Shown here: in pieces, positions 13,176-21,943 of the stretch
Layout of the letters: each line of letters starts with the position of its first letter
Numbering within the stretch: the first letter of the stretch is position 1
NCBI GenBank assembly: GCA_007571355.1
Contig: RKRO01000168.1
Span: 1 to 23,907 of the forward strand
Reading direction: 5' to 3'
Origin: Candidatus Poribacteria bacterium
Lineage (GTDB): Bacteria; Poribacteria; WGA-4E; WGA-3G
DNA: 23,907 nt
Notes under the pieces: model-generated
What the model was told of the DNA's origin: nothing
Databases searched by the model: none
Seen by the model: the letters and a program-made list of their open reading frames with translations, nothing else
Made by a program: the position numbers and the translations under genes

Positions 13176-15188
13176 CTATTCTTCTGTCTCTTCGGCATCA
13201 CCTTTCAATTTTTTCAGGCTGCGCGTGACATTCTGGTTGTACTGGTTTTTTGCAAGGAAACCTTCCCACAATGTTATTGCGTCATCATTAAAACCTTGTG
13301 AAATGTAATAGTTGCCAAGGGCTATCACTGCCGTATCGGAGTGTGGTGCCTTCTCAATTGCAATTTTGAATTCGGCAATAGCCGTTTCGGCATCGTCGTT
13401 GAGGAGTGCTAATTCACCTTTACCGTAATGGATTAAAGCGTGATCTGGGTATTCCGCTGCCAATTCATCTATCATCTGCAGTGCCTCTTCCGATTTCCCG
13501 CGCTGATGGGTGGCCCGTGCAGCAGGAATTGTTGCAAGGATTGACTGGTTGCGAAGTTCTCGTTTTTCAGTATCATTTTCTGATTTAGCCAGTAGCCGTT
13601 TTGCTATCCGAGCGGCGGCTTTATATCGTGCGTTAGCCTGAACGTAGTTGCCATACTTATAAGTAAGATCGCCGAGGGTTTTTGCTCCGATGTAAGAATC
13701 GCCTTTCTGATCAACGATATCTTGAAAAATCGCGGCGGTTTTGCGGTCCTTCAACCGATAGTGAAGGACTTCGGCAAGGCTTTGCAGCGCGTCTGTATTC
13801 TGTGTATTCGCAGCGACGGAACGTTCGAGTGCCTCGCGTTCTTTTTTTGGCTCCCCCAATTTTTTATGTGCAAGTGAGATTAACCAGTAGACCTCGGAAT
13901 CTTTATCGCGTCTCAACCCAATAACGGAGTTGTAGGTCTCTATTGCATTCTCGTAGTTTTCAGAAGTATAGTGATTGCGCCCTGTATTAATGACAGCATC
14001 AATGACCTCGCCATCTCGGCTTGCCGCCTTTCTAAGTACCTCTTTTGCTCGCTGATGCATCCCGACTTTCCGGTAGCAAATTGAGAGTTTGAGGTAGGTA
14101 TAGGGGTCGATTTTCACTTTTTCGGCTTCTGAACGTGCAATTGCGTCGTAGTATAGTGCGCCTGCGTCTCGGTAGTTTTCATCGCCGTAGAAGAAATTGG
14201 CGATCATGAGTTCAGCATCGTGGTAACTCCCTTGATCGTCGCCTGCGATGCCGCCCTGTCCACCGAAGTTTTGCATAACATCTGCTGCGCTGATCCCGAA
14301 TCCAGAATCTGGAACTCCCAAACTGTTGGCACTTCCCATGGCGGGACTTCTCTCGACACCCCCGCGCGGTCGGTCCCGTTCACGTCGGGCTTCAAACTGC
14401 GCCAGGGCTCTGCCTTGCGGTGTTGCCAACGGGTCGTCTGGTTCTGGGATAGTCGCGTTGAGGTCTTTCAGTTCTTGTTTTGCGTTTTCAACGGCTGCTT
14501 CAGCCCCCTCAACCTTTCCATATCTTTTAACGAGCATCTGGTTGGTGCGTTTCGCTTCTTCCTCGTCCTTGAGGAACTCGCGCTGGATGCGCGCCTTGTT
14601 TTCAAGTGCCGGTGCGGCGCGCTTGTTTCGCGGGTTACGGTTGGCGAAACTATCGAACGCTTCCACTGCTGACTCGAAGTCTTCTGCTTCTTCATAACTT
14701 TTCGCCAGCATGAGGTGTGCATTGTGGCTTAATTCCAAGTGCGAAAAGTTGTTAACGATTGTGTCAAATTGCGTTTGCGCCGACTTGAAATCCTTTTCCC
14801 TAAAATAGTGCAGCCCGAGTTCATAGTGAGCTTCGGCAGCGTCATCACTTTTCGGAGCGGCATCGATAACACCTTCATAAGCCTTGATACCTTCGGCGGG
14901 TTGGTTCATCTGTTCGATAGATAACTTACCGATGGCGAGTTGTGCTTGCCGCGCGTCCGGTGTCCCGGGTTGCGTCTCCACAATGCTTTGGTATGCTTCA
15001 ATCGCGCCGTAGTAGTCTTTGTCGTCGGCAAGTTTGTCTGCTTTACTCAGGGCACTTCCGGGTAAGCATCCAATCTGCGACGCTGTTATCAATAGAATGG
15101 CAATGAGTGCGCAATACTTCATACGCTTAAAGGCAAGTTCTTGCCAACGATCATAAGTTCTATCTGCGGGTTGTCCAAAAAATTTCAC
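13176..15188 (-). CDS. Large TPR lipoprotein
   Basis: The 670-residue frame starts at GTG 15188. An AGGAG at 15196-15200 supports it, although an ATG at 15122 (residue 23) would give a more usual short signal. A hydrophobic stretch, YCALIAILLITASQIGC, at 25-41 ends in Cys41, a likely lipidation site with a non-canonical -3 residue (Gln). Residues about 45-200 are TPRs of the YbgF/BamD style (DDKDYYGAIEAYQSIVETQP, then EGVIDAAPKSDDAAEAHYEL). A low-complexity Arg/Gly/Ser segment spans about 255-325. More TPRs run from about 330 to 655. The C-terminus is acidic (AEETEE). An outer-membrane or periplasmic scaffold is inferred. It follows the protease-TPR gene by 63 bases and is ended by the terminator at 13086-13115. 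No specific partner is known. Confidence 0.82.
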   Translation of the reverse strand: MKFFGQPADRTYDRWQELAFKRMKYCALIAILLITASQIGCLPGSALSKADKLADDKDYYGAIEAYQSIVETQPGTPDARQAQLAIGKLSIEQMNQPAEGIKAYEGVIDAAPKSDDAAEAHYELGLHYFREKDFKSAQTQFDTIVNNFSHLELSHNAHLMLAKSYEEAEDFESAVEAFDSFANRNPRNKRAAPALENKARIQREFLKDEEEAKRTNQMLVKRYGKVEGAEAAVENAKQELKDLNATIPEPDDPLATPQGRALAQFEARRERDRPRGGVERSPAMGSANSLGVPDSGFGISAADVMQNFGGQGGIAGDDQGSYHDAELMIANFFYGDENYRDAGALYYDAIARSEAEKVKIDPYTYLKLSICYRKVGMHQRAKEVLRKAASRDGEVIDAVINTGRNHYTSENYENAIETYNSVIGLRRDKDSEVYWLISLAHKKLGEPKKEREALERSVAANTQNTDALQSLAEVLHYRLKDRKTAAIFQDIVDQKGDSYIGAKTLGDLTYKYGNYVQANARYKAAARIAKRLLAKSENDTEKRELRNQSILATIPAARATHQRGKSEEALQMIDELAAEYPDHALIHYGKGELALLNDDAETAIAEFKIAIEKAPHSDTAVIALGNYYISQGFNDDAITLWEGFLAKNQYNQNVTRSLKKLKGDAEETEE

Positions 15189-15195
15189 GGTTTTT

Positions 15196-15200
15196 CTCCT
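15196..15200 (-). promoter_or_regulatory. Shine-Dalgarno supporting a GTG start
   Basis: AGGAG on the minus strand, 7 bases before the GTG at 15188. The alternative ATG at 15122 has no such site, so the GTG is preferred even though it gives a long N-terminal region ahead of the hydrophobic signal. Confidence 0.6.
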
Positions 15201-15251
15201 TTATGGGAATGGTCACCCATTTAAATACAATTTTTCGTCTCTGGAACATTT

Positions 15252-17918
15252 TTAGAATGGCTTATGTTCAACATCAGGGTCTAAATCTTTTGCCTTCTGA
15301 AAATCGGTTTTTGCTGCCTCGTGCTGTCCGAATGCCTGTTTTGCTAATCCGCGGTCATAGTAGTAGCGTGCCTCGTCGGGTTTCATCAGGATAATCTCAT
15401 TGAAGTCCGCAATCGCCTCAGCAGACGCGCCAAGCGCGGCCTTTGCAACAGCACGGGTATGATATTCAGCGGAACTTGGCTTATGCTGACTGAGATGGAT
15501 TGTTTTATCGCTGTCTGCAACCGCTGCTTCAAAAAGTTTTTTGGCTTCCACTGTATTCCCCCGCTCATGCTCAAATTGTCCGAGGAGATATTTTATCCAG
15601 CCTCTGCTGTTATAGACTGCGGCATATTCGGGGTCGAGTTTGATGGCTTCCGTATAATCCTCTATAGCCCCTTGATAATCTACTTGTGCTTCTACGATAT
15701 TGCCTTGATCCGCTTTAGATTTTCCGAGGAGGTATTTTGCATAACCGCGATTGAAGTAAGCAGCCTCACTTTTAGGATTCAGTTGGATAACTTTATCGTA
15801 ATCTTCTATTGCGTCTTCGTAGTCACCAAAAGAGAATTTCGCGTGTCCACGGTTCCTATAATAACCGGCGAACTTCGCGTTTAACCTGATGGCTTCCGTA
15901 TAATCGTCAATCGCCGCTTGAAAGTATTTATCAGCACTGACTTTATCACCTTCACCAGTTTTAACTTTTCCAAGATCGGATTTTGCAATGCCGCGTCCGT
16001 TGTAAGCCTTATAGCATTTGGAGTCGAGTTGGATGGCTTTGTCATAGTCTTCAATCGCCCCGGCGTAGTTGTGAAGATAACGTTTTGCATCTGCCCGATG
16101 GGTGTAGGCATGTGAAGAAGCACCGGGTTCGGGATTTAAACTAATGATTCTATCATAGTCTTCAATCGCCCCGGCGTAGTCCTCTAACGAAAGTTTTATA
16201 TTTGCGCGAAGAAAGTAAATTTCTGTCGAATCTGGTGCAAGTTTTAAGGCGATATCAAAATCAGCAAGTGCCGTTTCATTCTGTTCTAAGGCGGACCTCG
16301 CCATTGCTCTACAGATATAAGCCTGAACAAGATTGGGATCGAGTTTGAGGGCACGATCACAGTCAGCAATCGCTTCTTTGTAGCGTTTTAACGATATATT
16401 TGCCATTGCTCTGTTGTTATATACTATCGCGAAATTAGGGTTAAGTTCGAGGACAGCATTATAGTCGTCAATAGCCTCTTCTGCTGCCTCTAAGAAAGTT
16501 TTTGCCGTCGCCCGATTAATATATGCCAACACCAGGTCAGGGTTAAGTCTAAGGGCATTATCACAGTCAGTGATCGTTTCTTTGTAATGCCCTAACAATA
16601 GATTTACCGCTGCCCGGTTGAGATAGGCATCCGCCAAATTTGGATTGAGTTCGAGTGCAGTGTCAAAGCACGCAAGTGATTCTCGATGGTTTCCTTGTTG
16701 AAGTTCCGTCTGCGCTTGTCTGATTTCTGTATAGGCACGTATTTGTGGACGTTTTTGCCATTCTGTGAAGGGCTCCACTTCCACTACATTGGCAAGTAGG
16801 TTAACTAAAATCCTTGCCGGAATTGCGTAGCCCGTATATCCCGATCCGCCACCACCGAGAGCCGAAGTCGCCATTTCGCCACCAACAGCAATGCCTATGA
16901 CCTTTTCCGAATTGTTTAGGATGGCACTTCCACTGTTTCCTGGATCGAATTCCTCTTTAATCTCAAGACGTTTGCCACTATTCTGAACCCCGGATATGGT
17001 AAATTGTGTGGCTTTGCCTTCCTTCGCATGCGGATGGCCGACAGCATAAACAGTTTCACCAACCTGCCCGGTATTGCTGTCAAGCGAAAGTGGGACCCCG
17101 TCGCCTGTGACCTTTAAAATGACGAGATCGTTTTCAGCGTCAAACGCCACAACCCCTTCAACTGGGAATTCAGTTTTCGTGCTGACGATTTCTGCGAAAA
17201 CCGATGGGGCACCTGTAACACAATGGATATTGGTCGCAATTAAATTGGACGTGACAAAAAACCCACTTGCCCGTGGCCAGATAAGCGGTTCCCCGGTCTC
17301 TTCGTCCACTTTTTTCCAGACCAAACGGACAATACTGTCCGTTAAAGCTTTTTCTACAATCGGTCGCAGGTTTTCTGTGATATCCGTATTGTGTTCCGTG
17401 GCAGGTGTCTCGTCTGTCTCGGATGCGCCTCTGAGCGGTGTGATGACGGGTTCTGCGGGTGGCACCGTGCTATCTGGGTTTCCGTAGCAGAGCGCGAAGC
17501 CGCCTTTGCCGAACCATGAACCCAGCGTTAAGTGGTAGTCATCAATGTTGTCATGTGCTAAAAAACCTTCTCGCTTGGTATGGTCGTGTCGCGCAACGAA
17601 ATAGTGCCGTCCATGCCATATCAACTTGCCGTTCATTGAAATGCGGTATTGCGGACTATTGGGCGCCTCAATAGGTATTTTGAGGTTTGCGATGAGATCA
17701 GATAATGAACCACCCGCTCGGTGGTAGGCGATCAAGTCGTTCCAATCGGCGAGCCGTACCCCTGCGCCTAATTTTTCCTTACAAGCTGCTTTGAGGTTCC
17801 CTTTCTCGTCCAAATCGTGGGCAATGACGTAGAAATTTTGATGACTCGCTACAATTTGTCGGTTTTCCATAGTTGAAACTGTTCCTTGTAACACCACTTC
17901 TAAAAGATGATGGTTCAT
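15252..17918 (-). CDS. Trypsin-like serine protease fused to about 13 TPRs
   Basis: 888 residues. Residues about 20-150 form an unrecognised N-terminal domain rich in aromatic and His residues (FYVIAHDLDEKGN, NGKLIWHGRHYFVARHDH, GSWFGKGGFALCYG). A chymotrypsin/HtrA-type protease follows at about 190-375 with a complete triad: His232 in TNIHCVTG, Asp264 in ENDLVILKV and Ser329 in DPGNSGSAIL. From about 393 to 885 there are some 13 TPRs (for example YNNRAMANISLKRYKEAIAD). Three of them carry an extra stretch of about 14 residues. There is no PDZ domain and no signal peptide, so it probably acts in the cytoplasm. The ATG at 17918 has a weak GGGA site; an ATG at 17870 (residue 17) is a fair alternative. 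It lies 39 bases after the oxidoreductase gene. Confidence 0.85.
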   Translation of the reverse strand: MNHHLLEVVLQGTVSTMENRQIVASHQNFYVIAHDLDEKGNLKAACKEKLGAGVRLADWNDLIAYHRAGGSLSDLIANLKIPIEAPNSPQYRISMNGKLIWHGRHYFVARHDHTKREGFLAHDNIDDYHLTLGSWFGKGGFALCYGNPDSTVPPAEPVITPLRGASETDETPATEHNTDITENLRPIVEKALTDSIVRLVWKKVDEETGEPLIWPRASGFFVTSNLIATNIHCVTGAPSVFAEIVSTKTEFPVEGVVAFDAENDLVILKVTGDGVPLSLDSNTGQVGETVYAVGHPHAKEGKATQFTISGVQNSGKRLEIKEEFDPGNSGSAILNNSEKVIGIAVGGEMATSALGGGGSGYTGYAIPARILVNLLANVVEVEPFTEWQKRPQIRAYTEIRQAQTELQQGNHRESLACFDTALELNPNLADAYLNRAAVNLLLGHYKETITDCDNALRLNPDLVLAYINRATAKTFLEAAEEAIDDYNAVLELNPNFAIVYNNRAMANISLKRYKEAIADCDRALKLDPNLVQAYICRAMARSALEQNETALADFDIALKLAPDSTEIYFLRANIKLSLEDYAGAIEDYDRIISLNPEPGASSHAYTHRADAKRYLHNYAGAIEDYDKAIQLDSKCYKAYNGRGIAKSDLGKVKTGEGDKVSADKYFQAAIDDYTEAIRLNAKFAGYYRNRGHAKFSFGDYEDAIEDYDKVIQLNPKSEAAYFNRGYAKYLLGKSKADQGNIVEAQVDYQGAIEDYTEAIKLDPEYAAVYNSRGWIKYLLGQFEHERGNTVEAKKLFEAAVADSDKTIHLSQHKPSSAEYHTRAVAKAALGASAEAIADFNEIILMKPDEARYYYDRGLAKQAFGQHEAAKTDFQKAKDLDPDVEHKPF
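16043..16180. repeat. Direct repeats inside the TPR coding region
   Basis: The same 27 bases occur at 16043-16069 and 16154-16180, 111 bases (37 codons) apart and in frame. They encode the same TPR helix (YAGAIEDYD). Near-copies recur in other repeats. This points to a recent unit duplication, and such stretches can expand or contract by recombination. Confidence 0.85.
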
Positions 17919-17957
17919 TTTCCCACACGAATAGACCTTAAATGGACAGTTGGCATT

Positions 17958-19094
17958 TTAGTAGCACGATCTGGCAGCGCATTCATCAATCAGTGCCGAA
18001 ACGTCTTGTCGGGTGTATCCTTCTTTTTGAATAAGTTCGTCGCAGTTGACCCTGTTTTTCTCGTCGGGACCCCTACCGGCTTCAAGGATTGAATTCGTTA
18101 GCCAACTGGTGCGTACGCCGTTAATACCGGAGGTGTAGTTCGTATCGTACTCGCCTTTCGCTAAACCGACGAGTTGATCGACTTTATTGCGCGGGTAACC
18201 TTCTGGCCGCGGGTAAGTGAGCGGTTCAGCCTCGCCACCCTTGGGGATGTACCGAATCCCGCCTTTGATTTCAATGGTGCCTTCATCGCCTTCAAGGATG
18301 ACCCATTCTTCAAATCCGACACGCGTGTTACCAAGGATGGTAATTGTCCCTTCTGCGCCGTTATCGAGTGTTACATCGGAGTAGGAATTGATTTCAACGA
18401 ATTTTGGAACGAGGTTTCCTTCGTCATCCTCAAACTTCATATCGGTTGTTCCGTAGACTGCAGCTGGCAAAGCATGGGTCATCCACAAGAATATATCTTG
18501 GAGATGGCTGCCGGAGTCATTCGGTTGACCGCCACCGGAGAAGCGTGGATCGCCGCGCCATCCCCCCGCGCCCCATCGTTGTGCCATATAAACCTCGAAT
18601 TTCTGTAGGTTGCCGATGCGTCCTTCGGCGATTGCGCGTCTCCCCGCCATGTAGGTATTTTCATAATGGCGCTGATACCCGCCGACAAGATGTAACCCGC
18701 TGCCCATCGCAATTTTGGTAATGGAAATGGCATCACCGACAATGTTTGCCATTGGTTTCTCAACGATGACGTGACAGCCTGCGCGAAGCGCGTATTTGAC
18801 ATGAATATCGTGCAAGGAATGTGGCGAGAAAACGCCGACGATGTCAAGGTCTTCGTGATTGAGCATCTCGATGAATTCATGTTCGCCGAGGTAGCGATTG
18901 AGACTGTTCGCTTTATAACCATCAACGCGTTCTTGGAGTGCATTCTCTAAAGCGTCTAAACTGCCTTCATGTGTATCTGCTGCAGCGACGACTTCGGCAT
19001 CCGGACGGGTTGCGAAACCGAGCGTGTTACCACGTCCTGCACCGCCGGGTCCAATCACGCCGACTCTTAAAATATCGTTCTTGCTGGTTGCCAT
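17958..19094 (-). CDS. Gfo/Idh/MocA-family NAD(P)-dependent oxidoreductase
   Basis: 378 residues from the ATG at 19094. A GGAGA site 10 bases upstream supports it over a TTG at 19121. The N-terminal Rossmann fold opens with LRVGVIGPGGAGRG, the dinucleotide-binding loop. The family signature VIVEKPMAN gives the catalytic-region EKP at about 120, and GGYQRHYENTYM follows. The C-terminal half is the family's beta-sheet substrate domain (AVYGTTDMKFEDDEGNL, TITILGNTRVGFEEWVILEG). Such enzymes oxidise or reduce sugars, inositols or their derivatives; the substrate is not readable. The gene has its own promoter at 19160-19188 and leads a possible three-gene unit with the protease-TPR and TPR lipoprotein genes. 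Confidence 0.9.
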   Translation of the reverse strand: MATSKNDILRVGVIGPGGAGRGNTLGFATRPDAEVVAAADTHEGSLDALENALQERVDGYKANSLNRYLGEHEFIEMLNHEDLDIVGVFSPHSLHDIHVKYALRAGCHVIVEKPMANIVGDAISITKIAMGSGLHLVGGYQRHYENTYMAGRRAIAEGRIGNLQKFEVYMAQRWGAGGWRGDPRFSGGGQPNDSGSHLQDIFLWMTHALPAAVYGTTDMKFEDDEGNLVPKFVEINSYSDVTLDNGAEGTITILGNTRVGFEEWVILEGDEGTIEIKGGIRYIPKGGEAEPLTYPRPEGYPRNKVDQLVGLAKGEYDTNYTSGINGVRTSWLTNSILEAGRGPDEKNRVNCDELIQKEGYTRQDVSALIDECAARSCY

Positions 19095-19159
19095 GATTCT
19101 AATATCTCCGGGGTAGGTCAAAAAAAAATTTTTTAAGTAGTGTTATATCGGGTTTGTGA

Positions 19160-19188
19160 AGTCTATCACAAATCTTGAGAAAAGTCAA
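19160..19188 (-). promoter_or_regulatory. Sigma-70 promoter for the oxidoreductase gene
   Basis: On the minus strand TTGACT (19183-19188), a 17-base spacer and TAGACT (19160-19165). The start is near 19153, about 60 bases before the ATG at 19094. The leader includes an A-run/T-run of about 15 bases at 19121-19135. I see no hairpin terminator for sdhB before this promoter. Confidence 0.65.
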
Positions 19189-19215
19189 TTTATTTTTTTC
19201 ATCCGAGCAATATCC

Positions 19216-19950
19216 TTAACGGCTAAAGACGCGAAAAAGTTTTTTGATCGGATCGTAAAACTGATCGACCACGCGCTCTTTGAGCGGAATGATGGCATTA
19301 TCCGTAATTGTAATATGCTCTGGGCATACCTTTGTACAACACTTCGTAATATTACAATACCCAATCCCATCTGAATTTTTTAACTCTTCCAACCGGTTCT
19401 CTGTGTCAATCGGGTGCATTTCCAGAGAAGCGGCGTAGACGAGATAGCGCGGTCCGATGAACTCGTCGTGCAGTTTGTGGTCGCGTAGGACATGGCAGAC
19501 ATCTTGGCAGAGGAAGCACTCAATACACTTCCGAAATTCTTGGACGTGGTCAATGTCTTCTTGTTCCATCCGCCATGTACCGTCTTCGGTATCTGGTGGA
19601 CGCGGTGCGAACGGTTTCATCCGCTCTTTCACTTTGAAGTTCCACGAGACATCTGCAACGAGGTCTTTGATGAGCGGGAATGCGCGCATCGGTTCGATGG
19701 TGACGGGTTCGTCGAGCGGGACCGTGTCAAGGCGTGTCATACACATCAATTTCGGTTGCCCGTTGATTTCGGCGGAGCAGGAACCGCATTTGCCTGCCTT
19801 ACAATTCCAGCGAACAGCCATGTCATTTGCTTGTTCGGCTTGGATACGGTGCACCGCGTCTAAGACTACCATACCTTCGGAGACTTCGGTCTCATAATCG
19901 ACAAATTGTGCGGCATCCGCGTTGCCACGCCAGATTCTAAAAGTTGCCAT
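19216..19950 (-). CDS. sdhB: Succinate dehydrogenase iron-sulfur subunit (Sdh1-like)
   Basis: 244 residues. The ferredoxin-like domain binds [2Fe-2S] with Cys50, Cys55, Cys58 and Cys70 (NCKAGKCGSC, LMCMTR). The helical domain has C142xxC145xxC148xxxC152 (CIECFLCQDVC) and the second set C199, C205 and C209 (CNITKCCTKVCP), which together hold the [4Fe-4S] and [3Fe-4S] clusters; an extra Cys204 lies beside them. It passes electrons from the flavoprotein to quinone in the membrane. The sequence style matches mycobacterial Sdh1 more than Escherichia coli SdhB. It is the last gene of sdhC-sdhA-sdhB, 122 bases after sdhA. That gap holds a small CAACC/GGTTG hairpin. Confidence 0.93.
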   Translation of the reverse strand: MATFRIWRGNADAAQFVDYETEVSEGMVVLDAVHRIQAEQANDMAVRWNCKAGKCGSCSAEINGQPKLMCMTRLDTVPLDEPVTIEPMRAFPLIKDLVADVSWNFKVKERMKPFAPRPPDTEDGTWRMEQEDIDHVQEFRKCIECFLCQDVCHVLRDHKLHDEFIGPRYLVYAASLEMHPIDTENRLEELKNSDGIGYCNITKCCTKVCPEHITITDNAIIPLKERVVDQFYDPIKKLFRVFSR

Positions 19951-20072
19951 ATTCTTAAATTTTCCTTGCGGTTCGGTGAGGTGGATTGAGGGTTGAAAGT
20001 CTTCTCCGGTAGATCGGTCCAGTTAGAAACCGAATCAACCTAAGGGTTGCGACTTGGCAGAGGTTCTTTGTG

Positions 20073-21905
20073 CTACCCCATTTCGTCTATGATTTCCTGA
20101 AGATCGGCTCGGAGTTCGTCAATGGGTTCTCGTCGGACTGTCATTGCGCCGTCACCTGTTTTCTTGATGATGGTGTTATATTTGCCTGCACCGGGTTCCT
20201 CTTTCTCAGGATGGTCATCCCGTGAGTGTGCACCGATACTTGCCCGTCGTTCTAATGCAGCGAGCGCGATCGCTTCGGAAACCGTGAGCAGACACTCGAG
20301 ATCCAGTGCCGTATGCCATCCAGCATTGTATTCGCGATTGCCGATGGCATGAACGATCTCCGCTTTTTCACGGAGAGCCTGAACCTCTGCTAAGGCTTGT
20401 GTGAGGCTTTCTTCGCTTCGGGCAATGCCGACCAGGTCCTGCATCTTTTCTTGGAGTTGTGCCTGAATGTCATAAGGCCCCATACTGTTTCCATTGCCAT
20501 CCGTTTGTGGATTCTCAAACGGTTTGAGTGTGTGTGCAGCGATTGTATCAATTTCGGTTTCATCAATTGGAACAGTTTCGTTTTCCATGGCAAATTGTGC
20601 GGCGTATTCGCCTGCACGCTTACCGAAAACGAGCAGATCAGATAGCGAATTGCCGCCGAGTCTGTTGGCACCGTGTAAACCGGCAGCGCACTCGCCTGCC
20701 GCGAAAAGTCCGGGAACGGCTGTCATCTGCGAATCTGCATCGACGCGGATCCCGCCCATAATGTAGTGTGTCGTCGGACCGACCTCCATCGGTTCTACCG
20801 TGATGTCAATGTTAGCAAGTTCTTTGAACTGGTGGTACATGCTCGGCAGTTTTCTACGGATATGCTCAGGGGCATTCGGGATCTTCTCTTTAATCCATGC
20901 TATATCCAAGAAAACACCACCGTGCGGGCTGCCTCTGCCTTCTTGGACTTCTCGGACGATACAACGTGCGACGTGATCCCGCGTCAAAAGTTCCGGTGGG
21001 CGGCGCGCTTCACGATCACCTTGTGTATACAGCCATCCCTCTTCGGGGTTATCTGCCGTTTGGTTCACATAAAGTTCAGGGATGTCGTCGAACATGAAGC
21101 GATTGCCTTCGCTGTTTGTCAGGATACCGCCTTCACCGCGTACACCTTCAGTAACCAAGATACCTCGCACACTCGGCGGCCAGACCATACCTGTCGGATG
21201 AAATTGGACGAACTCCATGTCAATGAGTTCCGCCCCAGCGTGGTATGCAAGCGCGTGTCCATCACCGGTATATTCCCAACTATTACTCGTAATTTTGTAT
21301 GCCTTGCCGACACCGCCTGTTGCCAAGACAACGGCTTTCGCAGCGAAGATTTTGAAGCGTCCCTTTTCACGTTCGTAGCCGAAGGCACCCGATACCCTGT
21401 CTCCCGTTTTTAGGAGCGAAACGACGGTATTTTCCATGTGCACCTCGATGCCTTGGTGGATGCCGTGGTCCTGCAGGGCGCGGATCATTTCCAAACCTGT
21501 CCGGTCGCCTACGTGTGCAAGGCGAGGGTACTGGTGTCCTCCGAAGTTCCGTTGGAGGATGCCTCCTTCTTGCGTTCTGTCAAAAAGCGCGCCCCAGGCT
21601 TCCAGTTCACGGACGCGGTCGGGGGATTCCTGTGCATGGAGTTCTGCCATGCGTGCGTTGGAGAGGTACTGCCCACCGCGCATAGTATCGGCAAAGTGGA
21701 CGCGCCAACTGTCTCTTTCGTCTACGTTTGCCAGGGCGGCAGCCACGCCGCCTTCTGCCATGACGGTATGTGCCTTGCCAAGCAGGGACTTACACACGAG
21801 TCCTACTTTAAGGTCGCCGACAGCGGCTTCAATAGCGGCGCGAAGTCCAGCACCACCGGCTCCGATTATTAATACATCGTATTCATGCGTTTCGTAAGAT
21901 GCCAC
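20073..21905 (-). CDS. sdhA: Succinate dehydrogenase flavoprotein subunit (Sdh1-like)
   Basis: I place the start at GTG 21905 (610 residues). A longer frame to 22037 would overlap sdhC, and an AGAGGAAA site precedes the GTG. IIGAGGAGLRAA at 13-24 binds FAD, and His46 in GKAHTVMAEGG is the covalent FAD attachment. Active-site landmarks are FVQFHPTGMVWPPS, GDREARRPPELLTRDHVAR (with the proton-shuttle Arg), THYIMGGIRVD and RLGGNSLSDLLVFGKRAGE. It oxidises succinate to fumarate. Whole stretches (MAELHA, SPDRV, RNFGGHQYPRLAHVGDRTGLE) match what I recall of mycobacterial Rv0248c. It lies between sdhC and sdhB, the order found in mycobacterial sdh1. Confidence 0.94.
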   Translation of the reverse strand: MASYETHEYDVLIIGAGGAGLRAAIEAAVGDLKVGLVCKSLLGKAHTVMAEGGVAAALANVDERDSWRVHFADTMRGGQYLSNARMAELHAQESPDRVRELEAWGALFDRTQEGGILQRNFGGHQYPRLAHVGDRTGLEMIRALQDHGIHQGIEVHMENTVVSLLKTGDRVSGAFGYEREKGRFKIFAAKAVVLATGGVGKAYKITSNSWEYTGDGHALAYHAGAELIDMEFVQFHPTGMVWPPSVRGILVTEGVRGEGGILTNSEGNRFMFDDIPELYVNQTADNPEEGWLYTQGDREARRPPELLTRDHVARCIVREVQEGRGSPHGGVFLDIAWIKEKIPNAPEHIRRKLPSMYHQFKELANIDITVEPMEVGPTTHYIMGGIRVDADSQMTAVPGLFAAGECAAGLHGANRLGGNSLSDLLVFGKRAGEYAAQFAMENETVPIDETEIDTIAAHTLKPFENPQTDGNGNSMGPYDIQAQLQEKMQDLVGIARSEESLTQALAEVQALREKAEIVHAIGNREYNAGWHTALDLECLLTVSEAIALAALERRASIGAHSRDDHPEKEEPGAGKYNTIIKKTGDGAMTVRREPIDELRADLQEIIDEMG

Positions 21906-21943
21906 GTTAATGTTTCCTCTTTCTTCTCTATTGTAAACACTTC

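Noticed and set aside
14220..14697. Two 150-codon frames on the plus strand
   Set aside because: They are antisense shadows of the TPR lipoprotein gene, with no ribosome-binding site or domain.
21436..21897. Long plus-strand frames opposite sdhA
   Set aside because: They are antisense to a strongly conserved flavoprotein region and are rich in Ser, Cys and Arg as expected of shadow frames.
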